Part shown: one piece after another, positions 33,975-44,470 of the stretch
How positions within the stretch are numbered: the stretch's first letter is position 1
Layout: every line of letters starts with the position of its first letter
Origin: Anabaena sphaerica FACHB-251
GTDB taxonomy: Bacteria; Cyanobacteriota; Cyanobacteriia; Cyanobacteriales; Nostocaceae
DNA length: 64,000 bases
Assembly: GCF_014696825.1 (NCBI RefSeq)
Contig: NZ_JACJQU010000014.1
Coordinates: forward strand, 62,001-126,000
Reading direction: 5' to 3'
Notes under the pieces: model-generated
Seen by the model: only the letters and a program-made list of their open reading frames with translations
What the model was told of the DNA's origin: nothing
Database searches by the model: none
Position numbers and translations under genes: made by a program

Positions 33975-35039
33975 ATGAATAGTTCATTTATCCCTGTAAT
34001 TCTTGCTGGTGGTAAAGGTGAGCGTTTTTGGCCTCTTAGTCGCCGAGACCGACCTAAGCAATTTTTAAGTCTCGATGGCAGTTCTAGAAGCCTACTACAA
34101 GCAACCGCTGATCGACTGCTAACACTCGCAGGCGGTTGGGATAACCTGTGGGTCATTACTTCTAGTCAAATAGCGCAAGGAGTACGACAACAATTACCCG
34201 ATCTGCCAGAGCAAAATTTGCTGATTGAATCAGAGGGTAGGGATACAGCCGCAGCCGTTGCTTGGACAAGTTTGGAAATTAACAAGCGTTACGGAAAAGA
34301 CGCTGTAATTGGCTTTTTCCCTGCTGACCACTGGATTGCGGATCAAGAGGTATTTGCACATACCTTAAGTGCGGCTACCCAGTTAGCGACTAGCACAGCA
34401 GCGATTGTCACTTTGGGGATCAAGCCTACTTTCCCTTCCACTGGTTACGGCTACATTGAACAAGGTGAAAAGATTGGTAGCTTTAATGAGTTGCCAGCTT
34501 ATCACGTCAACCGCTTTACTGAAAAGCCCAACCGGGAAACAGCCGAGAATTTTTTATCAACGGGACGGTTTAGCTGGAATAGTGGTATGTTCGTGTTTCG
34601 GGCTGGAGTGGTTCTGCACGAACTGCATACCCATGCCCCAGAAATTATCGAACCTTTAAAACAGTATGGCCCTGATATTTATCCGCAGTTGCCTAAAAAA
34701 AGTATAGATTATGCGCTGATGGAAAAGACAAGTCTAGCATACGTTTTGCCGGTGGAATTTGGTTGGGATGATCTAGGCGACTGGAATGCGATCGAACGCC
34801 TACTGAAAACAGAGGATAATCCTAATGTTGAATTAGCTACCCATGTAGGACTAGATACTCAAGGGGCAATTATTTATGCTGCCAATCCAGATGATGTAGT
34901 TGTGACGATTGGGTTAGAGGATGTGGTAATTGTGCGCGATCGCAATGTTACGCTGATAGTTAAAAAGGAACGTACTCAAGAAATTAAGCAGATCCTCAAA
35001 ACCCTACAAAGTGATCCCCGATTTACTGATCTCATGTAA
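33975..35039 (+). CDS. manC: Mannose-1-phosphate guanylyltransferase
   Basis: A 354-residue nucleotidyltransferase that makes GDP-mannose from GTP and mannose-1-phosphate for exopolysaccharide and glycoconjugate synthesis. Signatures: LAGGKGERFWPLSRRDRPKQ near 10-29 (nucleotide loop and catalytic Lys/Arg), TFPSTGYGYIEQG near 150-162, FTEKPN near 179-184 and WNSGMFVFRAG near 199-209. The type II isomerase domain of bifunctional AlgA is absent. The start ATG 33975 (MNSSFIPVILAGG) is preferred; an ATG at 33930 would add 15 atypical residues. Confidence 0.92.
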   Translation: MNSSFIPVILAGGKGERFWPLSRRDRPKQFLSLDGSSRSLLQATADRLLTLAGGWDNLWVITSSQIAQGVRQQLPDLPEQNLLIESEGRDTAAAVAWTSLEINKRYGKDAVIGFFPADHWIADQEVFAHTLSAATQLATSTAAIVTLGIKPTFPSTGYGYIEQGEKIGSFNELPAYHVNRFTEKPNRETAENFLSTGRFSWNSGMFVFRAGVVLHELHTHAPEIIEPLKQYGPDIYPQLPKKSIDYALMEKTSLAYVLPVEFGWDDLGDWNAIERLLKTEDNPNVELATHVGLDTQGAIIYAANPDDVVVTIGLEDVVIVRDRNVTLIVKKERTQEIKQILKTLQSDPRFTDLM

Positions 35040-35210
35040 AAGTTAAAACTGTTGGTAGAGGCTCAATAGTCCTGTTTTCAATTATAAATAGACAATCTAT
35101 TCTATTCTGCTACTTTCAGCTTGATCAACAGTATTGAGCCAAGAAAGGGGAGACGGGGAGGTTAATAACCCTATCCCCAATCTCCAATCCCCAATCCCCA
35201 GTCCCCAGAA

Positions 35211-36857
35211 ATGTTCTTAACCCAAACTGTACCCAGACAACGTGAAATTATTGAAGTAGTCCTCCGCAACGGCTGGGACTATATGCGAAGCCTGCTGACT
35301 GGTGGCAAAACTGATGAACCTCAACTACCTACACCTGCGGTATTAAAAAATATTTTAGTGGATTTGGGTCCGGTTTATGTCAAACTCGGTCAACTACTCT
35401 CTACCCGTCCAGATTTATTAAGTGCTGCGTATATAGAAGAACTGTCAACTCTACAAGATGAAGTACCCCCTGTTCCTTGGTCAGAGGTAGAAGTCGTTAT
35501 CCGCAAACAGCTAAAAGGCCCACTAGAAGAAACTTTTCGCATAGTTAATCATTTCCCTGTAGCAGCGGGATCAATTGCCCAAACCCATCGCGCTACTCTC
35601 CATGATGGCAGGGAAGTTGCTCTCAAAGTCCAAAGACCGGGGATCGATACTACCATCGCTCAGGATATCGCCTTAATTCAAGGTATCGCGGATTTGGTCG
35701 CCCGGACTGATTTTGGGCAAACTTATGACATCAAATCTACTGCTGAAGAATTTACTAAAGCTTTGGAAGCAGAATTAGATTTTACACGAGAAGCAGGCTA
35801 CACAGACCAACTACGACGCAACTTATCCCAAAGTCGTTGGTATGATCCCACACAAATTGTAGTTGCAGAAATTTACTGGCATTTGACTACACAAAAACTA
35901 CTCGTGATGCAGTGGTTAGATGGTGTACCTTTGCTGTCCGCAGATTTAAGTATAAACGACAACGGTCAAGACCTCATCACCAAACGAAAAGCTGTAACTA
36001 CTTTATTATTTAGAGTATTTTTTCAGCAACTATATATTGATGGCTTCTTTCATGCTGATCCCCATCCTGGCAATTTATTTTATCTCACGGATGGGCGTGT
36101 TGCTCTTTTAGACTGTGGCATGGTGGGCAGACTTGATCCCCGCACTCAGCAAATCTTAACAGAAATGTTGTTAGCAATTGTTGATTTAGATGCTCAAAGA
36201 TGCGCTCAGTTAACTTTGCAACTCTCAGATTCTGCTCAACCAGTGATTTTATCTCGGTTAGAAAATGATTATGAGCGAATGCTGCGAAAGTATTATAATG
36301 TCAGCCTGACTGAGATAAATTTCAGTCAAATAATCTATGAAATTTTACAAATTGCCCGCAATAATAAAATTCGCTTACCCAGCAATATGGGTTTATATGC
36401 CAAAACATTAGCAAACTTAGAAGGGGTAGCGCGTACTTTTAACCCAGAAGTAAATTTATTTGATGAAATTAAACCATTAATTACAGATTTGTTTGGTCGT
36501 CAGTTATTAGGAGATAGTCCTCTACGATCGCTCTTACGCACTGCTTTAGATATCAAAAGTCTCTCCTTACAATCTCCCCGCCAAATTGAACTATTATTAG
36601 ACCGTGTAACATCGGAAACTCTCCAGTGGAATTTATCATTGCGAGGATTAGACGGTGTGCGGCGGACAATGGACGATGCCGCCAATCGCCTTTCTTTTAG
36701 TATCTTAGTAGGTTCACTGATAATGGGAGCAGCCATTATTTCTAATAGAGCTACAACATCTCAATTATCTTATCTTAGCAGTGTGTTATTTGCAGCCGCT
36801 AGTTTATTAGGTTTATGGTTAATAATTAGTATTTTACGCTCAGGGCGTTTAAGGTAG
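35211..36857 (+). CDS. ABC1/AarF/UbiB-family atypical kinase
   Basis: A 548-residue UbiB-like protein (ADCK/AarF family), atypical kinases linked to quinone or lipid metabolism. Seen are the KxGQ motif KLGQLLSTRPDLL near 62-74, the Ala-rich loop AAGSIAQTHRATL near 118-130 that replaces the usual glycine loop, VALKVQRPG near 137-145, DGFFHADPHPGNLF near 277-290 and LDCGMVGRLDP near 301-311. Two C-terminal hydrophobic helices (about 497-545) anchor it in the membrane. In cyanobacteria this family may act in plastoquinone or tocopherol metabolism; the exact role is unknown. It is on the same strand as manC but 171 bases apart with CCCAATC tandem repeats between, so probably independent. Confidence 0.9.
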   Translation: MFLTQTVPRQREIIEVVLRNGWDYMRSLLTGGKTDEPQLPTPAVLKNILVDLGPVYVKLGQLLSTRPDLLSAAYIEELSTLQDEVPPVPWSEVEVVIRKQLKGPLEETFRIVNHFPVAAGSIAQTHRATLHDGREVALKVQRPGIDTTIAQDIALIQGIADLVARTDFGQTYDIKSTAEEFTKALEAELDFTREAGYTDQLRRNLSQSRWYDPTQIVVAEIYWHLTTQKLLVMQWLDGVPLLSADLSINDNGQDLITKRKAVTTLLFRVFFQQLYIDGFFHADPHPGNLFYLTDGRVALLDCGMVGRLDPRTQQILTEMLLAIVDLDAQRCAQLTLQLSDSAQPVILSRLENDYERMLRKYYNVSLTEINFSQIIYEILQIARNNKIRLPSNMGLYAKTLANLEGVARTFNPEVNLFDEIKPLITDLFGRQLLGDSPLRSLLRTALDIKSLSLQSPRQIELLLDRVTSETLQWNLSLRGLDGVRRTMDDAANRLSFSILVGSLIMGAAIISNRATTSQLSYLSSVLFAAASLLGLWLIISILRSGRLR

Positions 36858-37154
36858 CGATATTAACTCAGGTAAGGTGAGCAGTGCCAGATTGTGACTT
36901 GTTAAGTTTTATATCTAATTTTCCCAAGCGGCTTACGGAAGCTTCAAAATACTTAGATAATGTTACTTTAACGGTTATTTTAAATTTATTTTCAGTCATA
37001 AAAGGATGGTGCTGCAATATCACTAGAAAATTATAGTGATGATTAGATTTTCCTCTGGTATCAAATTGCTTTTTCCTAATTACCTTTTACGAGTTGTATC
37101 ATTAGATAGCGCATTATTTAGGTATTTAGCTCTGATATCCAAAAATAAATATTC

Positions 37155-38825
37155 ATGTTAAATCAACAAGGTATATTCCAGATTGATGAGGAAAATATCC
37201 CTTTACCTGGTGATCCACTACCATCCAATTCCCGATTTTATATTGAACGTCCTCCAATGGAAAGCGATGCTTATGCAGAATTACTCAAACCAGGGGGGTT
37301 ACTTCGCATTAAAGCATCTTGCAATATGGGCAAAAGTTCCTTGATGTTACGGCTGATTCACCAAGCTATAAATCAGGGATACTCAATAGTTACTATAGAT
37401 TTTAAACAGGCAGATAGCCAAATTTTTGTGAGTCTTCACAAATTTTTACGTTGGTTTTGTATTAATGTTGCTCGTCAGTTGTCCCTTGCACCAAATCTAA
37501 ACGATTATTGGGATGAGGAGATCGGGAGTAAGATTAGTGCTTCAATTTATTTTGAGGGGTATTTATTAGAACAAATTCAGAGTCCATTAGTTTTAGTGTT
37601 AAATGAAGTAAATTATATTTTTGAACATCCGCAAATTGCTCAGGATTTTCTGTCTTTGTTAAGAAGTTGGCATGAACAAGCTAAACAAACTCAAATTTGG
37701 CAAAAATTGCGTCTGGTAGTAATTCACTCTACAGAAGTTTATATTCCTTTAAATGTAAATCAATCTCCATTTAATGTGGGGTTGTCCATAAAAATTTCCG
37801 AATTTAATGCGGATCAAGTAACAGAATTCGCTAGACAGCACGAACTGAATTGGTTTGATAGTGGTGCTGTACAACAATTAATGCAGCTTGTTGGTGGACA
37901 TCCTTATTTAATTCATCTAGGTTTATATCATCTCCGGCAAGAAAAAATTTCTTTTCCAGAACTACTGGCAACTGCTATCAGTTACAACGGCATTTATACC
38001 AATCATTTACTATGTTTGTTGACGATATTACAAAGCGATCCAGAATTATCTAAGGCATATTATCAAATTATAAATTCTCAAGAGTGTCCCCATATATCTG
38101 CTAATTTAATTTATAAATTAGACAGTTTGGGACTTATTAAAAAATTAGAAGGTGATAATTTTCAACCTGCTTGTGAAATGTATCGTTTATTTTTCCAAAA
38201 AGAAAACTTAATTATAGAAAACAAGAATGTTATTCGTTTACAACAACTAGAAGAAGAAAATCAAAGATTAAAAATGTTAGTAAATATTGATACACTAACT
38301 CAAATTGCTAACCGGAGGTATTTTGATAATCGTTTCCTCATAGAATGGCGAAGGATGGAACGTATCCAAGAACCCATATCTTTGATATTAGCAGATGTAG
38401 ATAAATTTAAACTTTTTAATGATACATATGGACATCAAGCTGGTGATGATTGTTTACGTCAAGTTGCTCAAATAATTGATTCAGTAATTAAACGTCCAGG
38501 TGATTTAGTCGCTCGTTATGGTGGTGAAGAATTTGCTTTAATTTTACCACAGACTGACGCTAAAGGAGCGATGATGATTGCGGAAGAAATTAGAGAAAAA
38601 GTCAGATCATGGGAAATTAAAATTCCTAGTTTCACAAAATATAGTCAAGAAAAAAATATAATTAGAGTAACCATTAGCTTAGGAATTGCTTGTATTATTC
38701 CTCAAACATCTCTTGGTTTTCAAGAATTATTTGAAGCAGCCGATCAAGCACTATATCAAGCCAAGCAAATGGGGCGCGATTGCACTATTTTGAGTTCCCA
38801 ATTTGGTTATTGTCAATTGAGTTAG
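37155..38825 (+). CDS. AAA-like domain fused to diguanylate cyclase (GGDEF)
   Basis: A 556-residue two-part protein. The N-terminal about 340 residues are an AAA-like (PF14516 type) domain, with P-loop ASCNMGKSSLMLR near 55-67, but its Walker B strand reads LVLVLNEVNYIF where the family normally has LDEVD, so the acidic residue is missing. A short coiled coil, LQQLEEENQRLK near 363-374, leads to a full GGDEF domain (375-550) with TLTQIANRRYFDNRF, the active loop GGEEF at 456-460 and an inhibitory RxxD site RPGD at 447-450. It should make cyclic di-GMP under product feedback; the AAA-like part is presumably a regulatory or sensing module. The next gene carries the same N-terminal domain. Confidence 0.88.
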   Translation: MLNQQGIFQIDEENIPLPGDPLPSNSRFYIERPPMESDAYAELLKPGGLLRIKASCNMGKSSLMLRLIHQAINQGYSIVTIDFKQADSQIFVSLHKFLRWFCINVARQLSLAPNLNDYWDEEIGSKISASIYFEGYLLEQIQSPLVLVLNEVNYIFEHPQIAQDFLSLLRSWHEQAKQTQIWQKLRLVVIHSTEVYIPLNVNQSPFNVGLSIKISEFNADQVTEFARQHELNWFDSGAVQQLMQLVGGHPYLIHLGLYHLRQEKISFPELLATAISYNGIYTNHLLCLLTILQSDPELSKAYYQIINSQECPHISANLIYKLDSLGLIKKLEGDNFQPACEMYRLFFQKENLIIENKNVIRLQQLEEENQRLKMLVNIDTLTQIANRRYFDNRFLIEWRRMERIQEPISLILADVDKFKLFNDTYGHQAGDDCLRQVAQIIDSVIKRPGDLVARYGGEEFALILPQTDAKGAMMIAEEIREKVRSWEIKIPSFTKYSQEKNIIRVTISLGIACIIPQTSLGFQELFEAADQALYQAKQMGRDCTILSSQFGYCQLS

Positions 38826-38911
38826 CAATGATATTTCTATGTGAGCTATTCCCTTGGTTATTAAGTATAGCTAAACCACTCAATCTATCACAAATAAAAT
38901 AGAATTACTAT

Positions 38912-41900
38912 ATGAATAATTACATCTATCAAGTTGGTGGTAGCCTGACAAATAACGCCCCTAGTTATGTGGAAAGAGCAGCAGATATAGAATTGTATCA
39001 AGCTTTAAGACAAGGGGAATTTTGCTATGTTCTCAACTGTCGTCAGATGGGTAAATCATCTCTATTGGTGAGAACAAAACATCGTTTAGAACAGGAAGGA
39101 TTTAAATGTACAACTGTTGATATGACTAATATTGGCAGTGAGAATATTACCCCAAGTCAATGGTATAAAGGTATAGTTGCCGATTTATGGAGAGGATTTA
39201 AACTATTAGGTAAATTAAATTTAAAATTATGGTGGCAAGCAGGAGATGATATTTCTTTATTGCAAAATTTAAGCAGGTTTATTGCTGATTTACTGATTCA
39301 TTTTCCCGAAGAAAAACTAATTATTTTTATTGATGAAATTGATAGTATTCTCAGTTTAGATTTTAGTGTAGACGATTTCTTCGCACTAATTAGATATTGT
39401 TACAATCAAAGAGCAATTGAACCAGAATACAATCGACTGACATTTGCGATTTTTGGAGTAGCCACACCATCTGATTTAATTCAAGATCCGCAAAGAACAC
39501 CTTTTAATATTGGTAAAGCTATTGAATTAAAAGGATTTAATATAGAAGAAATAGAGTCTTTAATTAGAGGAATTGAAGCATTTTTTCCGAATCCAAAAGC
39601 AATAATAAAACAAGTGTTAGCTTGGACAGGAGGACAGCCTTTTCTCACTCAAAAAATATGTAATTTAATTACTGGGCTAGAATTTAAAGCAGAGGCTAAA
39701 TTCCTTGATTTTCTTGGAGGTAGTGAAGACTTTTGGATAGATAATATTATTAATAAATATATTATTAACGATTGGGAATCTCAAGATGAACCTGAACATT
39801 TAAGAACTATAAGAGACAGAATACTTTACAATCAACAACGTGCAGGAGGATTACTGGGAATTTACCAGCAAATTTTGCAAGATTTCCAAGTAACCACTGA
39901 TGAGAGTAGAGAGCAAATAGAATTGCTCCTTTCTGGTTTGGTAGTCAAAAAAGAAGGATTATTAACTGTTAAAAATCGCCTTTATGCAGAAGTATTTAAT
40001 TTAAATTGGGTAGAAAAACAATTAGCTAATTTACGTCCCTACTCTCAGACTTTTGATGCGTGGTTAACTTCCCAACAAACTGATGAATCTCGCTTATTGA
40101 GAGGACAAGCACTAGTAGATGCTCAAGCTTGGGCTTGGGATAAAAGTTTAACCAATTTAGATCATCAATTTTTAGCTAAAAGTGCAGAATTGCAACACCG
40201 AGAACAACAACTTATTTTAGTAGCAGAAAGAGCTAAAAGTATTGAAATTCAACTGCTTGAACAACAAAAAAATGCTCGCTTACAAAAATTCCTCTTGGGT
40301 GTAATTAGTATAGCTTTTTTAACTGCTGTTGGTTTAGGAGGGATAACTTTCTGGTTATATCGTCAGTCTCGTCAGAGCGAAAGATTAGCAAAAATCAGTG
40401 AAATTGAAGCACTAACATCTTCATCAGAAGCTCGATTTAAGTCTCATCAAGGATTAGAAGCTTTACAAGATGCAATTAAAGCCAAAAGAGAATTTAAGGA
40501 GTTAAAAATTAATCATCCTGACCTGGAACAACTAACAAATAATATTTTGCGTCAAGCGAGTTATGGAGCGCAAGAATGGAATCGTTTTTCAGGGCATAAT
40601 CTCAGTTTGATTTGGGATGTATCTTGGAGTCCTGATAGCGAAATTATAGCACTTACTAATCGAGATGGAGTTTCTTTATGGCAGAAAAATGGCAAACTAA
40701 TACGCACATTTAAAGGTCATAATTCCACTGTTTTGACAGTTGCTTTTAGTCCTAATGGTAAGATTATTGCTTCCGGTAGTATTGATAAAACTGTCAAACT
40801 TTGGTCATTGCATGGACAAGAGTTGAAAACTATTTCTGTTAATGCACAAGTTCAAAGCATAGCTTTTAGTCCTGATGGTAAACTGCTGGCAATTGGCATG
40901 AATGATGGTAACTTAGGATTGTGGAATTTAGCAGAGGAAAAACTGACTATTATTAAAGCTCATAAATTAAATATTTATAAGGTAATATTTACTCCTGATG
41001 GGAAAAAATTAGTAACAGGTAGTTTTGACGGCACAGCAATACTTTGGAGTAGAAACGGGAAAAAATTAGTTACCTTTAATCGTGGTAAAGATGCTGTCAG
41101 AGGTTTAGCAATTTCTCCTGATGGTAAATTTTTAGCTACAGGTGGTAATAATAAAAAGATTGAGATTTGGAGTCTTGATGGTAGAAAAATAAACTCTTTT
41201 GAAGGACAATATTCAGTAATTGCTATTACCTTTAATCCTGATGGTAAAACCATTGCTGCTGCCAGTTGGGATAAAGTAGTAAAAATGTGGAGTCTGGATG
41301 GTAAAGATTTAGGAACTTTAGAAAGACATCAACAAGCAATTTGGGCGATCGCGTGGAGTCCTGATGGTAAAATTTTAGCCACAGGTAGTTTAGATAGTAG
41401 CGTTAAACTTTGGCAGTTAGAAAATCCCTTACTCACAGTTTTAAGAGGACATCAACTCAACTTAACAGAAGCTGCCATTACTCCTAATGGTAAAATCATT
41501 GCTACCACAGGTTGGGATTATGTCATTAATCTTTGGCAACCTAATGGTACATTACTTAGAAGTCTTAAAGGACACGAAAATGGAGTTACCTCCGTTCTCT
41601 TTAGTCCTGATGGCAAGTATTTAGTAACTGCCAGTTATGATAAAACTATCAAAATCTGGAACATAGATGGCACTCTGATAGAGACTCTACCAGGACACAC
41701 TGCACCAATCGAAAATATTGCCTTAAGTTCTGATGGTCAATTTCTCGCTTCAGTTGGTTTTGATCAAACCCTACGACTTTGGCAAAGAGATAATAAAAAA
41801 CCGTTTAGCTTTCGGTTACAAACAACTATCAATGCACATAGAGAACCTATTGCTCGTGTGGACTTTAGTCCTGATGGTCAGATATTAGCAACTGCCAGCT

Positions 41901-42433
41901 ATGATAAAACAGTAGGTCTATGGAATAGAGAGGGTAAACTATTAAACACCTTAAAAGGACATAATAGCCAAGTCTTTGATGTTGTCTTTAGTCCCGATGG
42001 CAACCTAATTGCATCGTTAAGTGAGGATGGTACTATCAAATTATGGCAACGCAATGGTCAGTTATTAAAAACATTAGTCCAGTCAAAAACCAGATTGAAC
42101 AGGCTCAAATTTAGTCCAGATGGACGAATGATAGCTGCTGCTAGTGACGATAACACAATCAATCTCTGGAATCTTGATGGTACACCAATAATTACCCTAT
42201 TTGGTCATCGTGCGGTCGTGTCTTCCTTAACCTTTACTTCTGATGGTAAAAATATAGTTTCTGTTAGTGGCGATCGCACTGCAATTATCTGGGACTTACC
42301 CAAAATTCTTGCTCTCAATGAATTAAATTATGCTTGTAATTGGATCAGGGATTATTTACAGAATAATCAAGAATTAGCAAAAAATGATTCCCCCAGAGAG
42401 AAGCTTTCTGATCGCCATCTGTGTGATCCTTAA
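38912..42433 (+). CDS. AAA-like domain / transmembrane / 14 WD40-repeat protein
   Basis: A 1173-residue protein. Residues about 1-350 form the AAA-like (PF14516) domain with P-loop NCRQMGKSSLLVRTK near 42-56 and an intact Walker B IIFIDEIDSIL. A single membrane helix is at about 464-484. The C-terminal 600 residues hold 14 WD40 repeats, each with a FSPDGK.LATGS.D.TVKLW core, enough for two seven-bladed propellers. Such cyanobacterial proteins are thought to be signalling or scaffold ATPases, but no ligand is known. It follows the AAA-GGDEF gene by 86 bases on the same strand, and an ABC transporter gene follows 47 bases later. Confidence 0.9.
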   Translation: MNNYIYQVGGSLTNNAPSYVERAADIELYQALRQGEFCYVLNCRQMGKSSLLVRTKHRLEQEGFKCTTVDMTNIGSENITPSQWYKGIVADLWRGFKLLGKLNLKLWWQAGDDISLLQNLSRFIADLLIHFPEEKLIIFIDEIDSILSLDFSVDDFFALIRYCYNQRAIEPEYNRLTFAIFGVATPSDLIQDPQRTPFNIGKAIELKGFNIEEIESLIRGIEAFFPNPKAIIKQVLAWTGGQPFLTQKICNLITGLEFKAEAKFLDFLGGSEDFWIDNIINKYIINDWESQDEPEHLRTIRDRILYNQQRAGGLLGIYQQILQDFQVTTDESREQIELLLSGLVVKKEGLLTVKNRLYAEVFNLNWVEKQLANLRPYSQTFDAWLTSQQTDESRLLRGQALVDAQAWAWDKSLTNLDHQFLAKSAELQHREQQLILVAERAKSIEIQLLEQQKNARLQKFLLGVISIAFLTAVGLGGITFWLYRQSRQSERLAKISEIEALTSSSEARFKSHQGLEALQDAIKAKREFKELKINHPDLEQLTNNILRQASYGAQEWNRFSGHNLSLIWDVSWSPDSEIIALTNRDGVSLWQKNGKLIRTFKGHNSTVLTVAFSPNGKIIASGSIDKTVKLWSLHGQELKTISVNAQVQSIAFSPDGKLLAIGMNDGNLGLWNLAEEKLTIIKAHKLNIYKVIFTPDGKKLVTGSFDGTAILWSRNGKKLVTFNRGKDAVRGLAISPDGKFLATGGNNKKIEIWSLDGRKINSFEGQYSVIAITFNPDGKTIAAASWDKVVKMWSLDGKDLGTLERHQQAIWAIAWSPDGKILATGSLDSSVKLWQLENPLLTVLRGHQLNLTEAAITPNGKIIATTGWDYVINLWQPNGTLLRSLKGHENGVTSVLFSPDGKYLVTASYDKTIKIWNIDGTLIETLPGHTAPIENIALSSDGQFLASVGFDQTLRLWQRDNKKPFSFRLQTTINAHREPIARVDFSPDGQILATASYDKTVGLWNREGKLLNTLKGHNSQVFDVVFSPDGNLIASLSEDGTIKLWQRNGQLLKTLVQSKTRLNRLKFSPDGRMIAAASDDNTINLWNLDGTPIITLFGHRAVVSSLTFTSDGKNIVSVSGDRTAIIWDLPKILALNELNYACNWIRDYLQNNQELAKNDSPREKLSDRHLCDP

Positions 42434-42480
42434 GTAGGAGGTAGAAACTCAAAAACAGACAGTAGAAGGAAATATTTTTT

Positions 42481-43461
42481 ATGTCAATAATCATAGCAGA
42501 AAACCTCAGTAAATCCTATCCAGTAGCGATTAAAGAGCCTGGTATTCGTGGAACTATCACCCACTTTTTTCGCCGTACATATCGCAATATTAATGCTGTT
42601 CAGGATGTTACTTTTACCATCGAACCAGGGGAAGTAGTCGGTTTTTTGGGACCTAACGGCGCAGGGAAAACTACTACTTTAAAAATGCTTACCGGGTTAA
42701 TTCATCCCTCTAGTGGAAAAGTCAAAGTTGCTGGACAGATTCCCTTTAGTCGTCAAGAAGCATTTTTGCAAAAAATCACCCTAGTCATGGGACAAAAACA
42801 GCAATTAATTTGGGACTTACCAGCAATAGATTCCTTAAAAATTAATGCCGCAGTTTACAATATTTCTGATCAAGAATTTCATCGACGAGTTGGTGAATTA
42901 ACAGAAATGCTATCTCTAGAAGGTAAGCTTAACCAACCAGTTAGAAAACTTTCATTGGGTGAACGGATGAAAGCCGAACTATTAGCGGCACTTTTACACC
43001 GTCCCCAAGTATTATTTTTAGATGAACCAACTTTAGGACTAGATGTAAATGCTCAAGTAGGAGTAAGGGATTTTTTACGAGAATACAATCAACTCTATCA
43101 AGCAACAGTATTATTAACAAGCCATTACATGGCAGATATCACAGCTTTATGTCAACGCGTGCTATTAATTCATCAAGGAAAATTAATGTATGATGGTAGA
43201 TTAGATGGACTATTAGAAAACTTCGCACCTTACCGAGAAATATATGTGGAATTAGCTCAAGCATTACCAGCAGAAAAACTAATGTCTTATGGTGATATTC
43301 AACTTTTAGAAGGACGAACAGTCAGATTTATAGTCCAGAGAGAAGCACTAACTCGCACAGTATCACAGATTTTAGCTGATTTAGATGTGGTCGATTTAAC
43401 AGTCACTGAACCACCCATAGAAGAAGTAATAGGCAGAGTTTTTCAATCTGGTGTTGTATAA
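42481..43461 (+). CDS. ABC transporter ATP-binding protein
   Basis: A 326-residue ABC ATPase of the DrrA/NatA-like exporter group. Walker A is GPNGAGKT at 57-64, the signature is LSLGERMKAELLAALL near 159-174, and Walker B is VLFLDEPTLGLD near 177-188, followed by the switch His in TSHYM. A C-terminal extension (about 235-326) is typical of this group. The permease gene follows closely (an in-frame GTG only 3 bases later, ATG 48 bases later), so they form one exporter. Substrate unknown; such pairs export polysaccharide, lipid or drug molecules. Confidence 0.92.
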   Translation: MSIIIAENLSKSYPVAIKEPGIRGTITHFFRRTYRNINAVQDVTFTIEPGEVVGFLGPNGAGKTTTLKMLTGLIHPSSGKVKVAGQIPFSRQEAFLQKITLVMGQKQQLIWDLPAIDSLKINAAVYNISDQEFHRRVGELTEMLSLEGKLNQPVRKLSLGERMKAELLAALLHRPQVLFLDEPTLGLDVNAQVGVRDFLREYNQLYQATVLLTSHYMADITALCQRVLLIHQGKLMYDGRLDGLLENFAPYREIYVELAQALPAEKLMSYGDIQLLEGRTVRFIVQREALTRTVSQILADLDVVDLTVTEPPIEEVIGRVFQSGVV

Positions 43462-43509
43462 TCAGTGCTGAATTTTTATGTTTTCCTAACCAGAATTTAC
43501 CCATTAAAA

Positions 43510-44298
43510 ATGAAAAAAATTCTCAAAAAAATACTGATTTTCCTAACCGTATATTATGCCTATATGCTGGAATATCGCTCAGAACTCATATTATGGATTT
43601 TATCTGGTTCCTTACCCATAATTCTCATGGGTGTCTGGATAAAAGCCGCAGAAGGAGGAAAGTTTGGTTTGACATCTGTAGATTTTATCCGGTACTTTTT
43701 TGCTGTTTTTCTGGTTAGACAAATTACTGTTGTGTGGGTGATTTATGAGTTTGAAAAAGAGGTAGTAGAAGGTAAACTATCACCCCGGTTATTACAACCT
43801 ATAGATCCAGTATTTCATCATATTGCCAACCATGTTTCTGAAAGATTCGCCCGGTTGCCTTTTGTATTTCTATTCATAGGATTATTTTTTTTATTATATC
43901 CCCAAGCTTTTTGGTTGCCGAGTGTATCTAATTTATTTTTATTTATCTTAGCGGCGTTGCTGGCTTTTGCGTTGAGGTTTTTAATTCAGTATACCTTTGC
44001 GATGTTTGCTTTTTGGACAGAAAGAGCAACAGCTTTAGAAAATTTTTGGTATTTGTTTTTTATGTTTTTATCAGGTATGATTGCACCTTTAGAAGTTTTT
44101 CCAGAAGCTGTGCGAAACGTGGTCATGTTTACACCATTCCCCTATTTGATTAATTTTCCTGCCAGTATTTTGGTAGGTTTACCAGTAGATTTAACCAGGG
44201 GGTTTTTGTCAATTTTGGGTTGGTTACTCATATTTTTAGGTGCAAATCGCTTGTTATGGCGTGCAGGATTAAAGCAGTATTCAGGAATGGGAGCTTGA
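43510..44298 (+). CDS. ABC-2 type permease (DUF990-like)
   Basis: A 262-residue membrane protein with six hydrophobic helices, of the ABC-2/DUF990 permease type. Conserved sections: YYAYMLEYRSELILWILSG near 16-34, LSPRLLQPIDPVFHHIANH near 96-114, and FWTERATALENFWYLFFMFL near 175-194, then MIAPLEVFPEAVRNVVMFTP. Translation from ATG 43510 (MKKILKKIL) fits the family; a GTG at 43465 would add 15 residues. It is the partner of the upstream ATPase. DUF990 systems often have a second permease gene, which is not present here. Confidence 0.85.
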   Translation: MKKILKKILIFLTVYYAYMLEYRSELILWILSGSLPIILMGVWIKAAEGGKFGLTSVDFIRYFFAVFLVRQITVVWVIYEFEKEVVEGKLSPRLLQPIDPVFHHIANHVSERFARLPFVFLFIGLFFLLYPQAFWLPSVSNLFLFILAALLAFALRFLIQYTFAMFAFWTERATALENFWYLFFMFLSGMIAPLEVFPEAVRNVVMFTPFPYLINFPASILVGLPVDLTRGFLSILGWLLIFLGANRLLWRAGLKQYSGMGA

Positions 44299-44400
44299 AT
44301 AATTCATAATTGATAATTTATATAGGACTACTATTTGATTTTTGATAGCTTGCGTGGCGTAGCCATACAAGACTCAGTACACACGGAAACTCTTCTTACC

Positions 44401-44430
44401 TGTTCCCTGTTCCCTGTTCCCTGTTCCCTG
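44401..44430. repeat. Short tandem heptamer array (TGTTCCC x4)
   Basis: Four perfect copies of TGTTCCC plus TG, the complement of the GGGAACA heptamer found at 6821, 47528 and 62168. Confidence 0.9.
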
Positions 44431-44470
44431 CCTCTACGAAAAATTCATAAATCAAATCGGATCACTATAA

